A stretch of DNA of 64,000 nucleotides from Apostichopus japonicus (taxonomy: Eukaryota > Echinodermata > Holothuroidea > Aspidochirotida > Stichopodidae): assembly GCF_037975245.1 (NCBI RefSeq), contig NC_092561.1:8308001-8372000 (forward strand), in the 5' to 3' direction. Both the position numbers and the translations under genes were made by a program. The notes beneath the pieces are model-generated. The model was not told the origin of the DNA. It saw only the letters and a program-made list of their open reading frames with translations, and searched no databases. Of the stretch, positions 12,819-33,500 are shown piece after piece (within the stretch, counting starts at the first letter, position 1; every line of letters starts with the position of its first letter).

Positions 12819-15800
12819 CAGAACTTGACGGATGGTATTATATTGCTTAACGTCCAATGTGTATAGACATATATAGCACTTAAATAGATTACCAGCTACT
12901 GGTTCGGTTGTCATATACATAGCTGGGGGGAAAAGCTTAGCAGGTGAACAAATGCGGTGTGCGTCTCTGACGTAATACAAGGGACCTGTCATGATTTTAG
13001 CACGGTTCGCTGGTAATGCATGGTTAGTCTTAGATAGTCACGGCCGTAATAACATGGATACCTCCCCCCCCCCTCCCCCTCCCAACCAACCAACCTTTTC
13101 TAATCAAGGCAACGAACCAAACACAGATAGGTAACCGGCTGGGAAAGGCCAATGTATTTAACACTAACTTATGATAAACTAGCCAATTTCATAAACATAA
13201 CGCCTAAGACCTTTATAAACGAATAACTTGATGTCAAACTGAATCGTTTCTTCACAAAAGTGAAAATGTTAAAGAAAAAAATACGTTTTTCGCTTTTAGA
13301 TTAATTATTGCAAGTAAGTTTTATGTAATTTCCTTGGTTTCAATATTTAATTTTCTTTCTCTCCTCTCTGTTTTTTTTTTGAGGGGGGGGTTGTAACAAT
13401 TATTACTATTTTTTTCGTCTCTTTGAAGATTTTTTTTTATATTTGCTAGACGTATGAATCTACACGCGACAAGCTACATTCGATGAAATAAAAATCATCT
13501 TCATCAAAGACATGTTTCCTTAGCAACGACATTCCTCTTTGAAAACAGCAAAACAAGAGAAATCCACAATTTTCCCCAGACAATATTTTTTAATTATTAC
13601 GTGTGTTTGATTCCGTTAACACCTCGCATATATAAAACGAGGTTGCTATCTTCAGAAGAGGAAAATATAAATTTGCACATAATTGCTCCATTCCTTGATA
13701 CAAAAAAAAGAAATTTTAATATTAATTACAATATAACACCCTCGCATGCGTTTTACCTTCCCCTTTGTTATGTGGAAATACATGAATGCCTGTACTTGAG
13801 TGCTAATGTTGGTTTGTAAATGAAGAAATTTGGAATTATGTAGAAAGATATAAGGAAGGCCGTTAGTCAGCAATAAGACAAGGATATACGCAGTCATTAT
13901 CTCACACTAGTTTTTAATATGTTATAGTGTAATATTTTAATTGTCTCACAACACGTCACGCTTAGAGAATAAAGCGAAGCCATTAGGGATTGTTATGTGT
14001 CTGGGGCAACGTTTAATGCTTAAATGTCGCTAAAACATGACTTGTTTGCATTTTCCACAGCATGCTCACGTTGTTAGCATAGATACACATGCAGCCGCAG
14101 TAGGCTTTTATCCACGACGTCTAGTGACTGGGCAACGTTATTTCTTTAATCAAAATGCAATCAACAACTCTTCTTTGTCTTTGCGGGGTGGGGGGGGGGC
14201 GGACCGTGCATGGGTAGATGGTTTATGTCTTATGTGGGAATGAAATTCAAAAACAGATCAACTTTGGCTATTTTTAATTGACCCAACAGTACGACTGTGC
14301 TTCTATTTGCCATGCGCGTATGTTTGTTTGCTGTTGTTGTTTATTTTATTTTTGTTTTGCTGCCTCGAAGATTTGAACGTCAAATATTTGGCAATGTGTC
14401 TTGGGTATTCTCAATCTCAAAAGCGTCCCAAACAGTATAGGTTTACCCATAGAACTATTTAAGTTGCTTATAAGATTAGGGGCAACTTTGGCCTTTTGGT
14501 TAATTAACTATAGAGGTATATGAGTAGATCTCAGTACTTCACAACACTCGTATCGATGGCAACTCCTTTTATAATCATTTAACTCAGTGGTGAATTTATA
14601 AGAAGGGGGGCCTACGGTGGTCATGGATCATTATCCTGAATTATACTGATCCGTGTGCAGGCGCGGATCAATGGGGTGTGGGTACAACCCCCCCCCCTCC
14701 ACCGTTTCTACCACACCCCCACCCCCACCAAAAAAAGTAACCTTGCGTGTGGGCTTAAGTTAAAATATAATTTATATTCTAAATATGCCTTAAAAAGCAT
14801 TTGTTTGGCTGGAGTACCCTCACTCTCCCCCCTCCCCAACCCCACCCACATAATCGAAGTCGTCTTCAACGACCCTGGTGCCACACCCCTCCTTATTAAA
14901 ATCCTTAATTCGCCCATTGTTGATTCCTTAAGGGATGTAAGGAAAAAATAGGATACGTTGTAATATTTGTGTTTATGAACAAGAACACTTGGCAACCCTG
15001 CTTTTGCCTCGTCTGCTGATGAAACTGCAGGAACCTAACGGCGTTCCATACTGCAGATCCCAATCATCGTGTTTTTTTACAACATTCTGTATTTAGCGAA
15101 GACATCAATTATAACGCGTCATCATAGACTCGGGGGAATTTGACGAGTTATGTATTGTAATCATTGTTAATCACAAAGACAGAATGGCTATAACCAAGCC
15201 AAAAAAGGGGGATATAATCTTTCCCTTTTACGAAAGCTGACAATGAAAAAAAGAAGAAATACGACGAAAGAAATCGGAAGGGAAGAAAGGAATAAATTAG
15301 AAAATGAAACAAAGACAAAACTGTGAAGTTCAGAGCCGTCATATAAGTGTATGTCAGATGTTAGTTTTAAAACAAAAATAATAACTGGTTATAGGCTAAA
15401 AATCCATTGCATTGATGGTAGCAACATGCATGGATATATTTGTTATGTGTGTGACTTGTACTTTACCGCAATCAACAGACATGCTAACCGGGGTAAGTTT
15501 GGACTGACTCCTTGAAATTACATCGCACATGGGGGCCGGGGTGGTGGCGGAGGTATTTAGTGATTGTTAGAGTTGTAATTTAAAATTCACTAATACATAA
15601 AAGCTGTATTGGACTTGCAGTTATATTAAATAACTATAAGAATTAGAATACTATTAGCAAATGTGTGTACGACAAGACGGAGACCTATATCTCCCTTTAA
15701 GTTTATTCACATTTATATATTATCACAATATCATGAACAGGAAACTGACTGAGAAATTTTAGCAACACATTTGAAGTAGAAAGAAAAACTTTTTTGTGGC

Positions 15801-16496
15801 TACCAAGACATTTCAAGCATTGATCACTTGTGAGTCCTGTTTTTATATCGTTCATATATACTGAAACTTGGAGATGAAGATACGGGATAGAATGAGACAA
15901 AAGTCAAGGATAAATATTTTCATATAGGAGGCTAGGGGGATGAGGACAAAAGACAATAAATAAAAGAAAAAATTAATTCATCGCTTATTGTGTCGTGTAT
16001 TCCACTTGACTTTAAAAAAAAAAAAATTGTGACTAACTATAATGTGATCTTGAACATGACTATTGGTCTGTGATCATTTTCAAAAGTAAAAGAATTCATG
16101 TACTTAATAACCCATGAACAATGCAAAAGTATGCGTACAGTTATGTAGCTCCCATGTATACATTAACACGTGCATCACCAATCCTGCAGAAAAGTCTGCA
16201 GACATCCATCAATATTACTTTACATAACGTGTGTTGAATATCAAAGAAATGTATCTTCGTCCGCACGAGAGCAACATCTCTTGCACCCGAAAAACCCCTT
16301 TTTACTGCTTGTTTATTTTTCCCGTTAAAGAAAAAAAGGTTTTACCTATATATACTACAAAGGAAATATTACCTATATTTATTATACTCTCTCTATATAA
16401 CAAAATATATCACTTCATTGGTTTTTTCTTTGTACTCATTACTTATCGTTCGCCTGGCGTATTGGTTGGTGTATCCCGTAAAGTGTACATAAATTA

Positions 16497-16654
<158 letters not shown>

Positions 16655-16874
16655 ATCTAGGTCGTTCTAATCAAGCTGCATAAATATTAACCGTCTCTCG
16701 GCAAGTTCACCTGCAGTTTCCTCTTTAATCAAAACAGGATAGCAAAAAAAAATGAGAAAGGGGAATACAGAGAAAACTTATTGGCTTTCTACATCCGGAG
16801 ACTATATTTCTGATATTAAAAAAAAAAGACGTGCAGATTATTTTTGGATTCATTTTCACCCCCTTCTTTTCCAG

Positions 16875-25925
<9,051 letters not shown>

Positions 25926-25967
25926 ACTGTATTTTAATCTTTGGCCATAAATATATAATTATGTTCA

Positions 25968-25973
25968 AATAAA
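25968..25973 (+). promoter_or_regulatory. Candidate poly(A) signal of the SYT12-like gene
   Basis: AATAAA begins 43 bases after the stop codon. No longer 3' UTR landmark was seen, so a more distal signal is possible. Confidence 0.4.
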
Positions 25974-27188
25974 CGAAAAGTACATACCGGTATACGATAG
26001 GGAAAACAAATTCCAACGGACTTTATTCCCTAGACATAATGTAATACCGTACAACTCATGCGTTTGTACGAGAAACATCTTTAAGAACATTTTTCTACGT
26101 AAAAGAATTGGAAGAACCACCCTACACATCAGAGGAAAGTCTTGATCGGCATATTATATCGGTTTTTCCTTCTCATACGGAGCTTTATCCTGAGCTCGAC
26201 CCCTATTTCTGCCGCCTCCAACCCCCCCCCCCCACTCTCTCACCCCTCTCACCGACCCGACCTGACAAGAGGTGGCGGAAGAGGCCTCAAACTGTTGTGG
26301 TAAAAGCTTCGAACGCCAGTGTGACGCTCAGTGACATTATATGCTTTATGCATGGCAAGAAGTTTAGACGACCCGACAGAATTAACCCTCTTTGTATTCT
26401 GTACCGCAAATTCTAGTATTTTCATATTTTTTTTTAACAAACAACCCTTTTTAATTACATTTTGTGTTTTATAAATTAAGCACAAAAAAGGCTCTTTTTT
26501 CATTACAAACATGTACTTTTTATTAATAAAAAGTTGCACTTCTAGTTTATGAAAAGGGTCCCTTCTGACGCATGTCACAAAATCGGACACTAGTCCAATG
26601 TCCCAGGTTCCGTCACCCCCACCCCCCCCCCCTCCCCATTTACTCGACTCCTCCTTCATGACGATCTAAAGTAACTTCAATCAACCATTGCCGAGCGTCA
26701 ACTAAAGCAGTTTTTCCGTTAACTTTTAGTTTCTTTCAGAAAGTTTGATTAAATTTAGATACAAATTCGAAACTGAAAAATCTCACAGCAGAAGCTTAAT
26801 ACGGGAGTCAATACCTACAGAAAACGAAGTAAAAAATTTCAATTTGTTTGCGTTTCAAAAAGCATTTAATTTAGTATAGTAATATGAAAAAAATCTATGG
26901 TGAGTGATTTGTTTTTCAAACCAAGCTCACTTGGTAAAAAAAAAAAAAAAACATATATAGGGAGAGTGTCCGATATGAAAGCTCAAGAATGGTTTGATAC
27001 AATTCCAATGATACTTTGAGTTATACTCGGTAGGTTTGGCAAAATTGTGATTTGAAAATCCAATTTCTACAAGGTGTGATGGATGTTCAAGAATCATATC
27101 TATATTTGTCCGTGAATTTAAGCTAAGCTAAGATCTATCTGTATTTTCGTTTCCATGAGATGCTCACGGTTTTGTTTAGTGGTGAAAA

Positions 27189-27311
27189 ATGTCGTCTGCG
27201 CAATATCATGATGATGATAAATATGGAACGCCTAACGGCCATGTATATGATGATGTTGTATCTAATATCGTGACCTTTTCTCGAAATGACTACACCTTAG
27301 TGTACGTATAA
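27189..27311 (+). CDS. Short unassigned open frame (40 codons)
   Basis: It begins AAAAATGTCG, a good initiation context with A at -3. The peptide starts MSSAQYHDDDKYGTPNGHVY and is Asp/Tyr-rich, unlike the low-complexity frames around it. The reading ends at TAA, preceded by a possible donor (TAC/GTATAA). I do not recognise it. It could be a first exon or chance. Confidence 0.12.
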   Translation: MSSAQYHDDDKYGTPNGHVYDDVVSNIVTFSRNDYTLVYV

Positions 27312-29558
27312 AAGTGATTAATTATATTTGCTGGTTGTAGGTCTATACCAGAACATGCCCTGTTGTTATTTGTAACATATTGATTGTGTTTTCCGTAACG
27401 TGTTTATATGCATACTGACACTATAAAAAGAATACCACCCCCCCCCCCCATGAATGCCGATAGGATCAAACCAAAATTAAAACGTTTCTCAGATTTATGA
27501 AAAGTGTTGATTTAGTTTTTATCTCATTGGTGATATTGAATTGTAACAACATGATATTTTAATTTCTGATGTACTGATTTTGAAGCATAATGTATTGATG
27601 TTAATCTTAGCATACTGATATCAAAATTGTTTGCTAACATGCTGATACTTTCCTGACAAATTCATGAATTTCGTGACATTGTATAAAGAGATGAGGGCTT
27701 TCGGTATCTCGGAGACAAGCGAAGGGGGGGGGGGGGCTGCCACTGTCACGTGTGATCTCGATCTTAATCAGAAGTTGATTGACTAATTCAGAAACAATGG
27801 AATTAAGAGTTCGACTTCAGAGGTTGCAAATAAAAACAAACAAAAATTGCATTTGACTTTTGACACACAAACCTTTCTGTAGTGCATTAAAACGTCAAGA
27901 ACCCGCTAAATGAGGAACAAGGCCAATTGGTTGGGGGACTCGTGTAGATCTCTAAGGTAGATTGAGTATCGCAACAACTATAGTTGGTAAAATATTAAAA
28001 TGCATGACTTGTGTAGAATTTTACAAAGCCGGGCGGTTTGTCCTCATCGACCGAACCGCTTCGAAAATTCCCTTATTGCTGTGATACTTCTTTCCTAAAG
28101 ATAGGGTGTGGGTATGAGGCCAAAAACGATTTGATCCACTCCAATCTGAGTCCACTTACATCGAGACTGGAACATCGACAAAAAGAACAGCTAGTTGGTA
28201 CTTTTTTTCAGAAAATGTCACCCAAGATAGAGCTGCCTCGACTTAACTGATTCATTCTCAACCCTTTAGTAGCCCCCCCCCCCGCCCTCCCCTTACATCG
28301 AGACTGTGACCGTTTGATCATGACGTGCATAAAGGGTCTCTTGAAAAGGGAACTACACATGATATAGTGTAATTGGTTGTGATGTAAAATGGTATAGTCC
28401 AGCTATGACGTCACAAACAGAGATTGTATATTTATCCAAAAAGAATCTTTGATACTCAAGAAAGGGATTCTTCAATATTTGTCTTCAATTCTGCACGTAT
28501 TCACAACATTTAATGATATGAAAAGAAAGAGATCATTCTTAATATATAACATAAAAAATTTAATATAGAGTTATAAAACAGTTCTAATGAAGATTACCAA
28601 AAATAAAATTAAACTATCTGTCACTTTTTTGTTTTCATAAAATTATAATCCAGTTTATTTTTAGAATTACACTTTTATAACGCGTAAGATTGAAATTGCC
28701 TATAATGCCGTTTTACATGCTTGCCTGTAATATTTACAAAAAAATATGATATTTTGTACGAACATATAGTACAAATGGAATGTTTATTTTAATTGTTGTA
28801 CATGAAAAATATTATTTGATAAAAATAACTTGAAGAAAATGAACTGCTTCTCATATGATCATAAACGCGTTATGCATATTTTAGGGGTTTTCTTCTTGCT
28901 TTTTCCAATAGGCTATGCATGATTTTAGGGATTAAAATCACATAAATAAAGCTGGACAAACAAAAGCTTATCCATATATAAATATTTGCTCTGTATGTTG
29001 TCATTTTTGCGTCATAAGAGTAAGGTCTGAGGAAATAGAGCCCTTGGGGACACGTGCAAAGGGGGGGGGGGTAGGGCGGAGATGGACGCGTACAGGCTTC
29101 CAAGACGGACGATAATTAATTTGCCCTCTTTTTGCTGTTTTGCACTCTCCATACTTCCAACATATTATCTTAATGAGGATACACTATTCATTATCCCATA
29201 TTTTCCAGGTCGCACCAACCTACCCAAATTGACCACGAACTCCCGAGGCTGTGGTTCCTACTCATGGAGCGGGCATACAAGATTATTGTACGATTTCCTA
29301 TCTATTTACTTTTCCCTACTAATAATTTTATACATTGGGAAAGAAATATGTGTTTGTCAGTGTGAGATATAACACTCCACCCCCCCCCCCCCCGTCGTTG
29401 GATTCCTGGAAGCCTATAACCTGAGTAAATATTCTACATCTACACACCCGAACACAGACGTACAAGCAATGATGAAAACTCATGTGTCATGTACGTGTTC
29501 ATCCATCCCAACCCCCTCCTCTACCCTATCATTTCCGACCACCTGTCTAAATACAAGC

Positions 29559-30060
29559 ATATCAGACAACGCCGGTGCCTTTCAATCATAAGGTCCCGAG
29601 TTCGAGTCACTCCAAGATTCATGTATGTCGTCCAGGTACAGAGTTGTTGACAATTGACAATTCATAATCATGGACGTTAAATATGAATCTAAGAGACTGA
29701 CTTCGGTCAGCTTGCGGCTTTGATAAGCCAATGATGGCTTCTTCCAGGCGCGTAGCCAGGAATTTGCCAAGGGAGGGGCGAAAATGTAGGCAAACTATCT
29801 AAGCGTAGCGCCACCATAATTGGCGCGAAGCGTACAAGAAAATTTTGGCTGAAAATGCCTCCCAGATCGCTGGAAATGGCACTTCCCAGGCCTTGTAAGT
29901 TGCATCTTAGCATTTTCTCTTTTGAAATTACTAGCGATATCATAAACACATTAAAAAATTTTTTTTTAAATATGCTCAAGGGAGGCGGCTGCCCCCTTCG
30001 CCCCCCCCCCCTTGGCTACGCGCCTGGCTTCTTCGCGAGGATCTAATATACATACATATA
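29559..30060 (+). mobile_element. tRNA-derived SINE, split by a hAT-like element
   Basis: The part before the insertion matches the copy near 57271-57500: a GAGTTCGAGTCACTCC B-box region, TGACAATTGACAATTCATAA, and AGCTTGCGGCTTTGATAAGC. The right part resumes CGCGAGG and ends with ATACATACATA. Confidence 0.75.
29745..30026. mobile_element. hAT-like MITE (282 bp) inserted in a SINE
   Basis: The ends CAGGCGCGTAGCCA and TGGCTACGCGCCTG are perfect inverted repeats. GCTTCTTC is duplicated exactly on both sides (29737-29744 and 30027-30034). The intact SINE copy near 57435 shows the empty site with a single GCTTCTTC. Confidence 0.88.
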
Positions 30061-30340
30061 TAATATCTTCAAATATCCACAGGACTTTTGCTATTAACAT
30101 CCCTATCTACTTAATACTGGATTAAAATACCAGCTGCTTGAAACTATACAGGACCATGCACTGAACGAGGTGAGTCACAATTTCCCAGGGTTGCATCACG
30201 GAAATTTCTGTGGGTTGTATGCAGTATAGTGCGCAACAAAATACGACTTGAGCAAGTTCAATGATTATGTTTTCTTTCTAAGCTTTATCCAGTCCAAACC
30301 CTGCAGTGTACTTTGACTAGGGTAGTACTAGAGTGATACT

Positions 30341-30518
30341 ATGGCGTACATTTCCTCGCCAGATTCTCCTACCCCTTTTGAAGTCGAAGAAGACTTATTG
30401 CATTACTACGTTGTAGATGGTGTTAGACTCCCACCTTTTTGTAGAGGAAAACTAGATGACATCGCCAATTTTACAGTACGGGAGGACGACGTATGGATTT
30501 TATCGTACCCCCGAGCAG
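30341..30518 (+). CDS. SULT4A1: SULT4A exon 1
   Basis: It begins with ATGGCGTAC and ends in the 5'-phosphosulfate loop at donor GTAGCC, phase 1. It encodes 59 residues including GVRLPPFCRGK and DDVWILSYPRA. Human SULT4A1 exon 1 is thought to end at the same glycine of this loop. Confidence 0.9.
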
Positions 30519-33500
30519 GTAGCCTAACTATAGCATTACTAGGCTAGGCCAAACACTGTAGTCTAAATACTTATATACTTTATGATATGGGCATAGTCTA
30601 GGCCTAAGCAAGTAGGCCTAGACCTAAGTAGTAATATCATAAGACATAGGCTTATCTTCACCGTAGTCTAGCTCAAAGTTAGACCTAAGTTTACAGTACA
30701 GTATTAAGCCTAAAAGCATGTTAATTGTTATGTATCACATGCTTGGTAGGCCTACTGTAGGTATCGCAGCTGTGCTCGCCATGCGTATGAAATGTGAAAC
30801 CTTTAACTTTTAAGTGTCACATAGGTTACTAAATTCTTACCAACTTCTTACTCATAAGGCTTTCTCAATTCCTAGTATGATCTAAGTGTCCTTGCAAGTT
30901 GTTGATTACCTTGCAATGCAGGTGTATCACATTCACTATGTACAGCAGCTAGGAAAGGCTCCATGCCTTACATCCCCTAGGCCTATATAATAATTATTTT
31001 ATGGGCTAAGCCTACATGGCGACCAACATTTTTATGTAAGCAGACACACATAATGGAGAGGGATTAGTGAAGGCCCACCAAAGCCATAGCCTAAGATTTA
31101 TGTTTCTAATTGTTTGATTATGTGTAGGCCTAAATGATATACTAACAACAGAAATGAATATTTTCAAGATTTACATAGTTTTCAAACATAGGCTTTTGTG
31201 TAGATATGTAGTAGAAGGGAAACTTCTCTATATTAGATGAGGCCTCAGTGTGAAGAAAAGAATTGGAATTCAGGGAACAATTTATCTGATATCCCAAAAA
31301 TGCAGAATGCTATAAATAAAGACAATATCTTAGTGTTCAATTTTTGTGTAGCAGCTTTGAATGCTCTGAACTTTGTCTCTTTGTATCACCTGTTACCTCC
31401 CCCCCCCACCACCCCCTTCAATTCCCCTCTCTGTTTTGCATGTGCTCTCTCAACTTCATATCCATGCATCCTTTCAAATCTGTTGAAGAAGCTCTGTCAG
31501 TTTTCCAGAAGAGGAGAATAAAGGTAATTTATGGTTTGCTGATTTCTCATCTTCTTATGTTGATCCTTTATTTTATTTTTGTTTTTGCTTCCAAGAAAGG
31601 TCACAACTTTGGTTAATTTTCATAAATTACAGTGAATTGGAAATTCAGATCTATAAGTCTAACAAGGTTCATGTCTTCTAATAGTATAATAATATAATCT
31701 TCAATAATATCAAGATGATTCTAATCAACTGGTCAAGGACCACTTGTCCTATCCAATACAATGATATCAAGAATTTTCTCATCAACAAGTCAATAAATTA
31801 TTCCAAGAAGAATAAAAAATGATGCCTTTCATTAAAAGGAAAAGGATTGCAGAATTGTTTCTCTCAAATAAAGGTGGATCAGATTTTCCCAGACTGTGAG
31901 ACCGATGTATGAGCTGATGACACTATACGCATCTCTTTAATAAATTCAGCACGGAACCCTCCTCCCCCTGCCCCCCCCCATAATAAAACAGCAGTTGCTA
32001 ATTAAATCATAGCTTTATCTGTTTCCTCTTGTACAGACTTTAAAGATGTTAATTCCTATGTGTTGGCTTAATTTTATTATTCTGTTTTTAATCCAGATGA
32101 TATGTTCCCATTGTACAGATGTGGTTTTATCCTTGCATGCTAATGGTGTGTCCTCCTTTTTGTGATTTATTTTCCGTCCAGGTTGATGATTGATTGCAGA
32201 GTGTCAAGCCCTTACCGTATAAACATCTTAATCCCTTTTCTGTTTGTATATTTTTGCACGTCTGTGCTTTTAATGTACATTCAACAAAAGGTATGATGGA
32301 GGTGAGTTTAAGGGGCACAATTTGCAGTGAAATCAACTTTATATGATGCCCAGTCGAGTAGAAAAACCAAATTGTCATGCCTTTGGATCGAGATTTATTC
32401 CTTGCAAGAGACCTTCTTCATTACTGTAGATTGATTTTGCACATGTATACAGTATGGCATTATAAATGACCATCACTTTGGGTTAGCATTTCAAATGCCA
32501 GTTTTTCTGGAAAAGCACTATTAAATGTCATCAAACTTGCAATTGAATAAACATGGCTTTGTGTATTTCCTGCTCTTTAGTTTGTTGGTGTTTTGGTGGA
32601 GCTATGTGAACTGCCTTTCATTTTCAAAATTTGATAACCAGAAGGAGAGAAAAAGTCCATTTCTGTGGAGTAATTGAGGCTCTATTTGCAAATCTATTTG
32701 AAGGTTTCAAGCAAAATCCTCCCTTACCATTTGTTAGTGCTATGGAGTACCTTGTATCATTAGTATCTTATAGATATACCGAAAAAATCTTAACTATTTC
32801 GTTGAGCTGCTCATTGGCTAAAATTGTGAAATTTTAGACCTGAATATGCAACAATAGTTAAGCAAAAATAAAAATGGTTGGGTTTAGTTCTCCTTTAATT
32901 GTAGAACAATGTAACTAAAAATGCAACATTGTTTTCATTTTCAATTTCTCATCAAAGGTGGGTGGATCCAGGACATGGTTCATCTGATCCACTCTGAAGG
33001 AGGAGACATCCTCAAGGCGGATCTTAGCCTAGAGGCAGTGGAGGACGCCATACCATTCCTCGAGGGACCTAGCCCAGGTCTGGAGACGCTCAAGAATCTG
33101 CCCTCACCTAGGTGCTTCAAGTCACATCTGCCCTTCAGGCTACTTCCGAGAGGCGTCCAGGATAAGCAATGCAAGGTGATTTTGTACATAGCATGTGTCA
33201 CTGTTCATCAGAATCAATTTGTTATGAAACATTGTGATGAAACATTTTTCATTGTTATAAATTATGTCATGCCCATCATAACATAAGGTTTCATTACTAT
33301 GTGTTATGTTAAATAGAGAACACAGATATCTCACCCATTATTAACCCTTTGTGCGTTGTTGAGATTTAACCCGCAATAGGTGTGGGACAAAACCAACCAC
33401 ACCCAATTTTTTACCCATATCCCCCCCCCCCCCATCTGACAGCTTCCTCCCTCCTTCTCTCTCAGTCCCTGCAAAAATTTTGATGTTGAAGTTTATAAAG

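Larger units (their letters stand above)
25974..30340. other. Intergenic region between the SYT12-like and SULT4A genes
   Basis: It holds poly(C)/poly(G) tracts, a SINE interrupted by a hAT-like element near the right end, and one 40-codon ATG frame at 27189. No promoter motif for SULT4A was recognised. Confidence 0.5.

Noticed and set aside
12433-12992. Long Tyr-Ile repeat open frames on both strands
   Set aside because: They are translations of (TA)n microsatellite and have no coding support.
14660-14900. CAGGCGCGGATC-like end suggesting another hAT-like element
   Set aside because: No matching inverted end or target duplication was found on the right.
16752-16874. Extension of the first SYT12-like exon to an ATG at 16752
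   Set aside because: The added residues are Lys/Phe-rich and unlike the family, and a clear pyrimidine tract and CAG acceptor end at 16874.
26108-26416. Open frame after the SYT12-like gene with a Pro-rich stretch
   Set aside because: It has no ATG start in context, contains a poly(C) tract and matches no family that I recognise.
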